Origin: Marinomonas posidonica_A
GTDB taxonomy: Bacteria > Pseudomonadota > Gammaproteobacteria > Pseudomonadales > Marinomonadaceae
DNA: 64,000 nt
Reading direction: 5' to 3'
NCBI RefSeq assembly: GCF_043643765.1
Contig: NZ_JBHZSP010000013.1
Span: 45,161-109,160 of the forward strand
The position numbers were made by a program, and so were the translations under genes. Shown one piece after another: positions 53,911-62,109 of this stretch (positions within the stretch are counted from its first letter, which is position 1; each line of letters opens with the position of its first letter). The notes under the pieces were generated by a model. The model searched no databases, was not told where the DNA came from, and worked only from the letters and a program-made list of their open reading frames with translations.

Positions 53911-53946
53911 AAAAAAGGACCTAGCGGGGAACGGCTAGGCCCTTTG
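53911..53946 (-). terminator. Terminator after aceA
   Basis: On the minus strand AAAGGGCCTAGC pairs with GCTAGGTCCTTT (one A-C mismatch) around an 8-nt loop and is followed by a T run. It ends the glcB-aceA transcript. Confidence 0.85.
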
Positions 53947-53971
53947 GGTTGACATAATGTTTCTTGGGGAA

Positions 53972-55576
53972 TTAAATCGCCGCGAATTGATTCATGGTGT
54001 TATCTTTACCAGACGCTTTCAAGGCGTTATCGCCAGAGAAATACTCTTTATGGTCATCACCAATATTAGAACCCGACATGTCTTGGTGTTTCACACAGGC
54101 TAGACCCTCACGAATTTCTTTACGTTGTACTTCTTTTACGTAGCCCAACATACCCTGCTCACCAAAGTAATCTTTTGCCAGATTATCGGTAGACAATGCC
54201 GCAGTATGGTAAGTAGGTAAGGTAATCAAATGATGGAAAATCCCAGCTTGAGCCGCAGCATCGCGCTGGAAGTTACGAATACGCTCGTCCGCTTCATCAG
54301 ACAAGGCGGTACCATCGTACTCTTGTGACATCAAACGATCACGTTCATATCCACTGGTATCTTTACCCGCGTCTTGCCAAGCATCAAATACTTGCTGACG
54401 GAAATTTAAGGTCCAGTTAAAAGATGGGCTGTTGTTGTACACCAACTTCGCATTTGGCACCGCCTCACGAATACGGTTTACCAGCTCAGCAATTTGACCA
54501 ATGTGTGGTTTCTCCGTTTCGATCCACAATAGGTCTGCGCCGTGTTGCAAGGAAGTAATGCAATCCAACACCACTCGATCCGCTCCGGTATCAGGCTTGA
54601 AGCGCACCAGACCATTCGCCAGACGAGTGGGTTTAATGCAGGTATCTCCTTGCTTCAATAGCATATCGCCAGATTGCATTTGCTCTAAAGAGGTCACTTC
54701 TTCACCATCAATGAAGGCACTGTATTGCTCCGCCAAATCACCAGCCGATTGCGATACAGGAATTTTCTGCGTTAGGCCTGCGCCCAGTGAGTCAGTACGA
54801 GCGACAATCACACCGTCATCCACTCCCAACTCTAGGAAGGCATAACGCACAGCATTGATCTTCGCGAGAAAGTCTTCATGAGGCACGGTAACTTTACCGT
54901 CTTGGTGACCACATTGTTTCGCGTCAGATACCTGGTTTTCAATCTGAATACAGCAAGCACCAGCTTCAATCATTTTCTTTGCCAACAAGTACGTCGCTTC
55001 TTCGTTACCAAAACCTGCGTCAATGTCTGCAATGATTGGCACCACATGGGTTTCAAAGTTATCGATACTTTCCTGTGCTGCTTGTTCACGTACTTGATCA
55101 CCGGCCAGACGAGCGTCATCAAGCTCTTTAAATAAATGCTGCATTTCACGGGCATCGGCTTGTTTTAAAAAGGTATACAGCTCTTCGATTAAAGCCGGTA
55201 CTGAGGTTTTTTCATGCATAGACTGATCTGGCAGAGGACCAAACTCAGAACGCATGGCAGCAACCATCCAGCCTGAAAGGTATAAGTAGCGACTACGAGT
55301 GGTGCCAAAATGTTTCTTAATCGAAATCATTTTTTGTTGGCCAATAAAACCATGCCAGCATCCCAAAGACTGGGTGTAGTTAGCTTGGTCTTGATCGTAA
55401 CTTGCCATGTCCTCACGCATGATCTTGGCCGTGTATTTCGCAATATCCAAGCCCGTATTAAAACGGTTTTGTAACTGCATACGAGCGACGTATTCTGGGT
55501 TCATACTCGCCCAAGTCATACCTTGCTGACCAATGAGTTGACTCGCTTGTTGCATTTTATTTTTATAAGTTTGCAT
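53972..55576 (-). CDS. aceA: Isocitrate lyase, long form
   Basis: Isocitrate lyase splits isocitrate to succinate and glyoxylate, opening the glyoxylate shunt used on acetate and fatty acids. The 534-residue protein has the catalytic Cys222 in KQCGHQDGKV, IADIDAGFGNEEA, and LVYNNSPSFNW near the C-terminus. It is the long form (about 530 residues, as in Pseudomonas), not the 434-residue E. coli type. It follows glcB by 50 bp on the same strand. Confidence 0.95.
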   Translation of the reverse strand: MQTYKNKMQQASQLIGQQGMTWASMNPEYVARMQLQNRFNTGLDIAKYTAKIMREDMASYDQDQANYTQSLGCWHGFIGQQKMISIKKHFGTTRSRYLYLSGWMVAAMRSEFGPLPDQSMHEKTSVPALIEELYTFLKQADAREMQHLFKELDDARLAGDQVREQAAQESIDNFETHVVPIIADIDAGFGNEEATYLLAKKMIEAGACCIQIENQVSDAKQCGHQDGKVTVPHEDFLAKINAVRYAFLELGVDDGVIVARTDSLGAGLTQKIPVSQSAGDLAEQYSAFIDGEEVTSLEQMQSGDMLLKQGDTCIKPTRLANGLVRFKPDTGADRVVLDCITSLQHGADLLWIETEKPHIGQIAELVNRIREAVPNAKLVYNNSPSFNWTLNFRQQVFDAWQDAGKDTSGYERDRLMSQEYDGTALSDEADERIRNFQRDAAAQAGIFHHLITLPTYHTAALSTDNLAKDYFGEQGMLGYVKEVQRKEIREGLACVKHQDMSGSNIGDDHKEYFSGDNALKASGKDNTMNQFAAI

Positions 55577-55626
55577 AGTATTTCTCGCTCTTTATGGTGT
55601 TAAATTGGGTTATGTATTTGTGACAT

Positions 55627-57798
55627 TCACGCTTGTTTTACTTTTATTCGATAGGCGTGAAGCAAAGGCTCTGTGTAGCCATTGGCTTGAATCACGCCTT
55701 TGAATATCAAATCTTGCGCGGCCTTAAAGGCCTGACTGTTTGCGCCTTGCTCAGACATAGGACGATAGCCAGGTGTTGCTTGGTTTTGCTCATCCACAAC
55801 CCTAGCCATACGTTGCATCGACTCTTCAATTTGTGCCTTGCTACAGATGCCGTGCAGCAGCCAATTTGCTAGGTGTTGGCTGGAAATGCGTAAGGTCGCT
55901 CTGTCTTCCATCAATCCAACATTGTTAATATCAGGCACTTTGGAACAGCCCACACCGTCTTCCACCCAGCGCACAACGTAGCCCAACAAGCCTTGAATGT
56001 TGTTGTCTACTTCTCGTTCAATGACATGCTCAGACAGGGTTAAGTTGTCGGGAATCAATGGCACAGTAAGTAAGTCTTTAAGACTGGCTGGGGCACGTTG
56101 TTTTAGTCTTTCGTGACGAGCAAACACATCGATTTGGTGATAATGCAAAGCGTGCAAAGTGGCTGCGGTAGGTGACGGTACCCAAGCCGTATTCGCACCG
56201 GATTTCGGATGCGTCACTTTGGCTTCCATCATGGCGGCCATTTCATCAGGCATGGCCCACATGCCCTTACCAATTTGCGCTCGACCAGGTAAACCACATG
56301 CCAAGCCAATCTCTACATTGCGATTTTCATAAGCTTGTATCCAAGCCTGAGATTTGATTTGTTCTTTCGGTAAAAAAGCCCCCGCCTGCATACTGGTATG
56401 AATCTCATCACCGGTTCTGTCTAGGAAGCCTGTATTGATAAACACCACCCTTTCTTTAGCAGCACGAATGCATTCTTTGAGATTCAAGGTAGTGCGGCGC
56501 TCTTCATCCATGATGCCGATTTTCAAAGTGTTTCTGGCTAAGCCCAGCATGTCTTCAACACGAGCAAACAACTCACAACTAAAGGCCACTTCTTCAGGGC
56601 CATGCATTTTCGGTTTTACAATATAGATACTGCCAGTACGACTGTTGCGTAGCCCTTCGGTTTTCTTCAAATCCACAGCGGCAATCAAAGACGTTACCAC
56701 CGCATCCACAATGCCTTCTGGCACAAAGTTACCCAAGCCATCTTGCATGAGATCGCATTCCATTAAATGACCGACGTTGCGAATCAAGAGCAATGAACGG
56801 CCGTGTAATCGATACGCTTGCCCATCCAGATCGGTAAAAAATTTATCTGGATTCATGCGGCGCGTTTGCATTTCACCGTCTTTTTTGAAGCTGGCCTCTA
56901 ACGTACCTTGCATTAAGCCAAGCCAATTACGGTACACCTCAATTTTGTCTTCTGTGTCCACCGCAGCGACGGAATCTTCGCAGTCGATAATGGTACTCAG
57001 AGCCGACTCAACCAAAATGTCGTTGATATTGGCCTTATCTTTCACGCCATTGGCACCATTACGGTCAAACTGGATTTCTACATGCAAGCCATTGTTGCGT
57101 AATAAGATGGCTTCAGGCTCACTGCGCTGACCATTGACCGCCACCAGCTGACAAGCTTGCTTCAAGCCAGATTGGCTGCCATCCTCAAAGAAAGCCAACA
57201 AATGATGGTAGTAAACGACATAACTGGACACATCTTGGTGAGAGCCATTTTCCAATGGAAACACCTCATCCAAAAATGCTTTGGCCTTGGCAATGACAGC
57301 CTCTCCGCGTGTTGGGTTATAGCCTTTATTCGTTTCCAGACCATTGTTTTTGGCGATCACATCTGTGCCGTAAAAGGCATCGTATAAACTGCCCCAACGG
57401 GCATTAGCGGCATTCAAAGCGAAACGCGCATTCTTCACCGGCACAACCAATTGCGGCCCTGCTAGCTTGGCAATTTCATCGTCTACATTAGTGGTCGTAA
57501 TGGTGAAATCCTCACCTTCCTCAACCAAGTAGCCAATTTCCCTTAGAAACGCTTCGTATTCGTTGATGTCCATTGGTTGACCCTTGCGAGCCATGTGCCA
57601 GTCATCAATTTGCTGTTGTAAGCAGTCACGTTTTGCCAAAAGTTGGCGATTAATAGGAGACAGATCTTCAATCAATTGCGAAAAGTCTTGCCAAAATTGA
57701 TTGGCATCCATCTTATGTAATGGCAATACTTCTTCGTTGATGAAGCGGCTAAAGTCGGGCTGTATCAAACTATTATTTTTGGGTTGCGGCATAGTCAT
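55627..57798 (-). CDS. glcB: Malate synthase G
   Basis: Malate synthase condenses glyoxylate and acetyl-CoA to malate. From the ATG at 57798 the protein has 723 residues, equal to E. coli GlcB. Typical segments are NARWGSLYDAFYGTDVI, IIDCEDSVAAVD, SIYIVKPKMHGPEEVAF, GIMDEERRTTLNLKECI and NTGFLDRTGDEIHTSM. The start is chosen over upstream frames because AAGGT lies properly before it. It is the first gene of a glcB-aceA operon, divergent from the DUF3612-type regulator. Confidence 0.96.
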   Translation of the reverse strand: MTMPQPKNNSLIQPDFSRFINEEVLPLHKMDANQFWQDFSQLIEDLSPINRQLLAKRDCLQQQIDDWHMARKGQPMDINEYEAFLREIGYLVEEGEDFTITTTNVDDEIAKLAGPQLVVPVKNARFALNAANARWGSLYDAFYGTDVIAKNNGLETNKGYNPTRGEAVIAKAKAFLDEVFPLENGSHQDVSSYVVYYHHLLAFFEDGSQSGLKQACQLVAVNGQRSEPEAILLRNNGLHVEIQFDRNGANGVKDKANINDILVESALSTIIDCEDSVAAVDTEDKIEVYRNWLGLMQGTLEASFKKDGEMQTRRMNPDKFFTDLDGQAYRLHGRSLLLIRNVGHLMECDLMQDGLGNFVPEGIVDAVVTSLIAAVDLKKTEGLRNSRTGSIYIVKPKMHGPEEVAFSCELFARVEDMLGLARNTLKIGIMDEERRTTLNLKECIRAAKERVVFINTGFLDRTGDEIHTSMQAGAFLPKEQIKSQAWIQAYENRNVEIGLACGLPGRAQIGKGMWAMPDEMAAMMEAKVTHPKSGANTAWVPSPTAATLHALHYHQIDVFARHERLKQRAPASLKDLLTVPLIPDNLTLSEHVIEREVDNNIQGLLGYVVRWVEDGVGCSKVPDINNVGLMEDRATLRISSQHLANWLLHGICSKAQIEESMQRMARVVDEQNQATPGYRPMSEQGANSQAFKAAQDLIFKGVIQANGYTEPLLHAYRIKVKQA

Positions 57799-57829
57799 GT
57801 TGGTTACCTTTATTCTTATCTTCATCAAG

Positions 57830-57848
57830 CCACATTTAATCAATGTGG
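57830..57848 (-). other. Hairpin in the glcB leader
   Basis: CCACATT and AATGTGG form a perfect 7-bp stem with a 5-nt loop, about 30 bp before the glcB ATG and after the predicted -10 (TATAAA at 57877-57882, minus strand). It may affect translation or message stability. Confidence 0.4.
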
Positions 57849-57900
57849 TTTCACAAATGCCTAATCACTTGCTTGATTTATAGTCTATGCCGGACTAACC

Positions 57901-57938
57901 TAAAATTTCACAATAAGAATTACACAGTGTAAATTTTA
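57901..57938. promoter_or_regulatory. Candidate operator between glcB and its divergent regulator
   Basis: TTACAC-A-GTGTAA (57920-57932) is a perfect palindrome. Around it, TAAAATTT-CAC (from 57901) and GTG-TAAATTTTA (to 57938) form a larger dyad. It lies upstream of the predicted glcB -10 and ends 5 bp before the regulator's ATG, so a bound protein could control both genes. Confidence 0.5.
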
Positions 57939-57943
57939 CAAAA

Positions 57944-59470
57944 ATGAAAAATAAAAATAGTTTAAATCGCAAAGCCCATTTTCTTGGCACAAAAATCCGC
58001 AACCTGAGGAAGCGTAATCGTTTGACCATGGAAGACTTGTCTTCACGTTGCATCAAACTTGACCCTGAATCCGCGCCATCCGTTTCGTATTTGTCGATGA
58101 TTGAAAGAGGCAAACGAGTACCAAGTGAAGACGTCCTAGAGGTCATTGCAGAAGTTTTTCAGAAAACCGTCAGTTGGTTTCTGGACGACATTCCGGAAGA
58201 AGATGCCATCACCCCCTCAAAAGGATCGGGGGGTGGTATAAGTGGCATGGCCCTCGAACCCAATTTCTTGTTTTCAAATGAAATTTTACAAATCGCCATC
58301 CCTGAAATGCTGTCTCAAACAGGCACCAGCGGTCGTCAATTCGCCCACCTACTCATTCGAGCACACCAAGAACACCACCAAAATCACTTTCCTGATTTAG
58401 AAAGAGCCGCTGAAGGAGTTGGGCTAAAACGCTTACCTCTGAGCATTGATGAATTAATCGCCATTACGAAACAAATGGGTATGCAAATTAAATGGTTTCG
58501 TAAAACGCCCCTTTCCGTACTGCAAAGTATGGGGATAGATGAACACCATGTGGTTACCTCATTTTTCGATCCACCAAGCACCATTTACATCAACCAAATT
58601 ATGAAAAACCAGACTCAACGTCTGAAGTACAATTTGGCGGTGCACATAGGGCATGCGGTTTTACACGATAAAGATGGTATGAAAAACGTCTTAGTGACTG
58701 GTCGCAATGAAATTTCACCGTTACAAGATAAAAATGCCAAGATACAAACCTCTGGCATGGATGCACAAGACATCCTATTAGCGTGGCGTGACTTTGAGTG
58801 CAGCTTTTTTGCCGGCGCGTTATTGTGCCCTAAAGTTCCCTTTAGACAGTTATTAGATCGCAATGGTTATGAAATCAATACAGCGAAACTGGCCGGTGTT
58901 TCAGAGTCCGTTGCTATGCGTCGTATGACCGCCGCTTCACCCTATCCTCACTGGCATTATTTTGATGCTTATGCCCCCGGTAAACTCAAAGCCGTCTATC
59001 GTGGCAATGGTATTCCCTTGCCTTGGGGAAACATGAGTCTAGTGGAAGATCCCTGTCAACATTGGGCGGTATTTCGCATGATAAATGAGTCCTTTACCGG
59101 CACCTCAGCACAGATATCCATTCTAAACGTCGGAGATGAAGCGCGGATCTATGCTTGTGAATCCGTCAAGGTGGAAGATCTGGCAGGCAAAAGCCATGTT
59201 CTTTGTTCAGGTATTGACCTTAATCCAGCCATTGCCGCGCAAGGAAAAGATGCACTGAGCATTGCCAATGATCTCAAACAAGCCTGTGTTGCAAACAGTG
59301 GCTCATCACAAATCCCCAAGAGCATCAAAAAAGACTTGTTGAGTGTGGCTCGTATTCTCAATATCAATTGGGTTGAACGAGGTATCGATAATGATGCAAG
59401 GTTGATCTGCTCACGTGGTTCCGTCTGCCCAAGGTCACCAAGTTGTTACCAGCACTGTCAACAAAGCTGA
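57944..59470 (+). CDS. XRE-family regulator with DUF3612-type C-terminal domain
   Basis: This 508-residue protein has an N-terminal helix-turn-helix (LGTKIRNLRKRNRLTMEDLSSR...SVSYLSMIERGKRVPS, about 14-60). A central IrrE/DUF2083-like region carries LAVHIGHAVLHD, and a C-terminal domain has conserved cysteines (CSRGSVCPRSPSCYQHC). The layout resembles RamB/ScfR-type regulators of acetate metabolism; proteins with DUF3612 occur beside malate synthase in Vibrio and relatives. Divergence from glcB supports control of the glyoxylate shunt. No ribosome site is visible before the ATG, and the operator lies right at its start. Confidence 0.8.
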   Translation: MKNKNSLNRKAHFLGTKIRNLRKRNRLTMEDLSSRCIKLDPESAPSVSYLSMIERGKRVPSEDVLEVIAEVFQKTVSWFLDDIPEEDAITPSKGSGGGISGMALEPNFLFSNEILQIAIPEMLSQTGTSGRQFAHLLIRAHQEHHQNHFPDLERAAEGVGLKRLPLSIDELIAITKQMGMQIKWFRKTPLSVLQSMGIDEHHVVTSFFDPPSTIYINQIMKNQTQRLKYNLAVHIGHAVLHDKDGMKNVLVTGRNEISPLQDKNAKIQTSGMDAQDILLAWRDFECSFFAGALLCPKVPFRQLLDRNGYEINTAKLAGVSESVAMRRMTAASPYPHWHYFDAYAPGKLKAVYRGNGIPLPWGNMSLVEDPCQHWAVFRMINESFTGTSAQISILNVGDEARIYACESVKVEDLAGKSHVLCSGIDLNPAIAAQGKDALSIANDLKQACVANSGSSQIPKSIKKDLLSVARILNINWVERGIDNDARLICSRGSVCPRSPSCYQHCQQS

Positions 59471-59491
59471 TCATTCAACCTTTCAACCCTA

Positions 59492-59526
59492 TTCTCATCT
59501 GGCCTGTTCATTTCGCCAGATGAGAA
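59492..59526 (+). other. Strong hairpin after the DUF3612-type regulator
   Basis: TTCTCATCTGGC and GCCAGATGAGAA form a perfect 12-bp stem with an 11-nt loop, 22 bp after the stop codon. No T run follows, so it is a possible Rho-aided terminator or 3'-end stabiliser. A second inverted repeat (GCGCCAA / TTGGCGC, 59595-59601 and 59614-59620) lies closer to the next gene. Confidence 0.5.
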
Positions 59527-59653
59527 GCAATTCGATAAGCAAACCCACATCTTTGTGAAAAATGGAATTTATCCATCATTTGCCCTATCGAAACGCGCCA
59601 ACAAGTATTAAAATTGGCGCAAATTTCCCCTACCCCTTAGTTAAGGATCTTTC

Positions 59654-60874
59654 ATGACTTTGTCGACCAGTCAGTCAACTAATGTCGTAATTGTTAGTAA
59701 CTCATCTGACAATCCATTTGCTATTGATATTGCCTATGCCATGGGCCAATTTGATGACATTGCTGACCTCATCAGTATGAAACAGTTCATGAACTCAGAG
59801 TTCTGTCCTCGCTTCATTTCAGACGAGCAAGACTTTCAAAACATTGGCCAAAAGTTAAACGGTAAATCCGTGGTGATTGTCAGTACTGGCAGCCACATCA
59901 AAAGCCGTCAAGAACTGGCCATGGCGAATATGATCATTGCCAGAGCAGCGAAAGAAAATGGAGCCGAACGCGTCATTCTGGTGGAGCCTGACTTATTCTA
60001 CAGTGCTCAAGATCGTGGTCCGAGCAAAGACTTAGGGGAGACCAGCTTCGAACGTGACATCCAAGACATTAAAAAATTCGACGGCCAACCCTTCACTGCC
60101 AAACTATATGCTCAGCTATTGAAGCTTTCCGGTGTTGATACAGTGATGACGATTCACAATCACTCCGATTCTGTACAGAAAATCTTTAATGAAGTTTTTG
60201 CTGGCGACTTCCATAACCTGATCCCTTATGAAATCTACGCTCACTATTTATTAAACTCAGACATTCTACATTACGGTAAAGACGGCGAAGGCCTCGTGCT
60301 TTGTGCGCCAGATAAAGGCGCTCGTGATTTCGTCAAAGAGATGTTTAATCGCCTTGGTCTAAGCAAAGCCAAATTCATCATGTTAGATAAAGAACGTACT
60401 GCCGAGCGTAAGGTTGAAATTACCCTACACAAAGAAAGTGAACACACGTTTGACGGCCTCGATGGTGCCAGCATCATTCTGTTTGACGATATGGTTCGTA
60501 CCGGTTCTACCGTTGTGAAATCCTGCCAATTTTTACAACAGATTAATCCGCAACGTATGGTCTTTGCGGTATCTCACTTCTATGCCAGTGATGAAGGTCG
60601 CGAGCGCATGGCGCACCCAGCGTTAGGAGAGATTCTGACATTAAACACGCTGCCAACGATTTTGAATCGTGATGAGCAAGGTCGTCTGCGTAAGAAGATG
60701 GTGGTCCTTAAAGTTGAGAAGTGGTTAGCTCAAGAATTATGCAACATTCTTGGTCTGCCTGATCATCAGGAAGCCAATCCTTACAAGATCGACATGTCTT
60801 CGAAAAACCCTCGCTTCAAACGTAAAATTTGGTTTAGCGAAGAGTTACAAGAACTGCAAGCCAAAGCTAAGTAA
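59654..60874 (+). CDS. PRPP synthetase-like protein
   Basis: This 406-residue protein has the two-domain phosphoribosyl-pyrophosphate synthetase fold. The N-terminal half shows FYSAQDRGPS (for the usual ARQDR), PFTAKLYAQLL and VMTIHNHSDSVQKIF; the C-terminal half has the PRPP-binding motif ILFDDMVRTGSTVVKS. It is about 90 residues longer than E. coli Prs (315), with a C-terminal extension including KKNPRFKRKIWF-like SSKNPRFKRKIWFSEEL, and several motif residues are changed. Whether it makes PRPP is uncertain. AAGGAT lies before the ATG; a terminator follows. Confidence 0.8.
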   Translation: MTLSTSQSTNVVIVSNSSDNPFAIDIAYAMGQFDDIADLISMKQFMNSEFCPRFISDEQDFQNIGQKLNGKSVVIVSTGSHIKSRQELAMANMIIARAAKENGAERVILVEPDLFYSAQDRGPSKDLGETSFERDIQDIKKFDGQPFTAKLYAQLLKLSGVDTVMTIHNHSDSVQKIFNEVFAGDFHNLIPYEIYAHYLLNSDILHYGKDGEGLVLCAPDKGARDFVKEMFNRLGLSKAKFIMLDKERTAERKVEITLHKESEHTFDGLDGASIILFDDMVRTGSTVVKSCQFLQQINPQRMVFAVSHFYASDEGRERMAHPALGEILTLNTLPTILNRDEQGRLRKKMVVLKVEKWLAQELCNILGLPDHQEANPYKIDMSSKNPRFKRKIWFSEELQELQAKAK

Positions 60875-60886
60875 CAGCAACACATT

Positions 60887-60914
60887 AAAAAAGGCCGCTA
60901 CAGCGGCCTTTTTT
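60887..60914. terminator. Bidirectional terminator after the PRPP synthetase-like gene
   Basis: AAAAAAGGCCGCT and AGCGGCCTTTTTT form a perfect 13-bp stem with a 2-nt centre (4-nt loop if the last pair opens). It lies between two convergent genes and can serve both. Confidence 0.9.
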
Positions 60915-60932
60915 AATGCTTCATATAAATGG

Positions 60933-61511
60933 TTAACCACGAAAGGTTAACAACAAGATGTCTCTCATTTTACGCTCGACTTCGAGTCCCGCTTGATCAA
61001 AATCCACTTTTTCCACTTTGTACAAGAATGGCTGAACAGCGCGCAGTTTTTTTATCGCTTGAGGATCATCTGCTAGTAAAATGGCCACATAGGAAAAAGC
61101 ATCATAATAGGTAAACGCCTGCTCTTTTAGAGCATTTAGATAAGAATCAACACTCTCTTCTCCGAACACTTGTTTAATACCAGTAATGGCACCAAATACC
61201 GCGACACCTTCACATAAATTGGTACGACTGGCGTTTTTTTCCATTGGCCAAAGACCTTTGACCATTTCCTGTAAAACATCAGCCAACAAAATGACCTGAT
61301 TGGTGAAGCTGCGCGCCGGAATCTGTATTTTGTACTGATAAGGCGTATTCTCATCAAGAACAGCAACGGGCTTCGCCACCTCTTCACCAATTTCAAAGCC
61401 TGAAAAGCGTGCTTCTGGTACCGCTTCCCCAAAAAGAAACTCAACCGCGGGTTGCCAAGCTGTACGAAGTTTTTCTAACTGTTTGATCTGAATAGTTTGG
61501 GTATCTGACAC
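60933..61511 (-). CDS. Hypothetical protein, 192 residues
   Basis: This is a soluble-looking protein beginning MSDTQTIQIKQLEKLRTAW, with alternating helix-like segments (LADVLQEMVKGLW, NALKEQAFTYYDAFSYVAILLAD) and no signal, membrane helix or cysteine pattern. The start is a GTG at 61511 with AGGAT at good spacing. It converges on the PRPP synthetase-like gene across a shared terminator, and a perfect 23-bp palindrome lies 26 bp upstream. I recognise no family. Confidence 0.75.
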   Translation of the reverse strand: MSDTQTIQIKQLEKLRTAWQPAVEFLFGEAVPEARFSGFEIGEEVAKPVAVLDENTPYQYKIQIPARSFTNQVILLADVLQEMVKGLWPMEKNASRTNLCEGVAVFGAITGIKQVFGEESVDSYLNALKEQAFTYYDAFSYVAILLADDPQAIKKLRAVQPFLYKVEKVDFDQAGLEVERKMRDILLLTFRG

Positions 61512-61536
61512 GAGCTTATCCTATCTTGAGAAACAG

Positions 61537-61559
61537 CAAAGCAGAGTAACTCTGCTTTG
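61537..61559 (-). repeat. Perfect palindrome upstream of the hypothetical gene
   Basis: CAAAGCAGAG-TAA-CTCTGCTTTG has perfect 10-bp arms. It lies between the doxX stop and the hypothetical gene's start. No strong T run follows on the minus strand, so it could be a weak terminator of doxX, a leader hairpin or an operator. Confidence 0.5.
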
Positions 61560-61652
61560 TATGGATTCATAATAGGCGCCACTTTATCACATGGCGCTCA
61601 ATGGGTCAGAGGAAATTCCCAGACTTTCAGCGAATAATGAGACAAGTCAAGA

Positions 61653-62009
61653 TTAAACGGGATACCAGATAGCCTGTTTACGACGCAGCGTAACAATGAC
61701 AAGAGCTAATAATAAAAGGATCAAAGCAGGCACCGCGGATGGCACAGCGTAAGTTAAATGGAAATAAGCCGCACCTAGCAAAATTGGGACCATGCCGGTT
61801 GCTGCTAAAGCCGCCCATTTAGGCACCAATAAGCCAATACCAGCCAACAATTCTAAAGCACCAATAAAGTAACCAAACCATTCAGGTAAGCCCATCATTT
61901 TAAAACTTTGATGTAGTTCCGGCACACCAGACAATTTAGCCAATCCGGCCAGAATTAAAGGCAAGGCCAATAAAAGGGTTGGTACCCAAATTTTTAATTT
62001 CGCTTTCAT
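61653..62009 (-). CDS. DoxX family membrane protein
   Basis: This 118-residue protein has four transmembrane helices, with the DoxX pattern LILAGLAKLSGVPELHQSFKMMGLPEWFGYFIGALELLAGIGLL. DoxX-like proteins are inner-membrane proteins tied to redox or oxidative-stress functions in several bacteria, but the biochemistry is unsettled. GAGGA precedes the ATG. A LysR regulator is divergent with a palindromic site in the shared 100-bp gap, so LysR control is likely. Confidence 0.86.
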   Translation of the reverse strand: MKAKLKIWVPTLLLALPLILAGLAKLSGVPELHQSFKMMGLPEWFGYFIGALELLAGIGLLVPKWAALAATGMVPILLGAAYFHLTYAVPSAVPALILLLLALVIVTLRRKQAIWYPV

Positions 62010-62064
62010 ATTTTTTTCCTCATGGGGATCTGTTTAATAGCGAAATTATCTACCATGCATTAAC

Positions 62065-62079
62065 ATAAATAATATTTAT
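62065..62079. promoter_or_regulatory. LysR-type palindrome between doxX and lysR
   Basis: ATAAATA-A-TATTTAT is a perfect palindrome that contains the T-N11-A core (T62066, A62078) of LysR-family operators. It lies 31 bp before the LysR start and 56 bp before the DoxX start. AT-richness makes a chance match possible. Confidence 0.5.
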
Positions 62080-62109
62080 TTTTTATTATATACTTCATTA
62101 GGTTTTATT

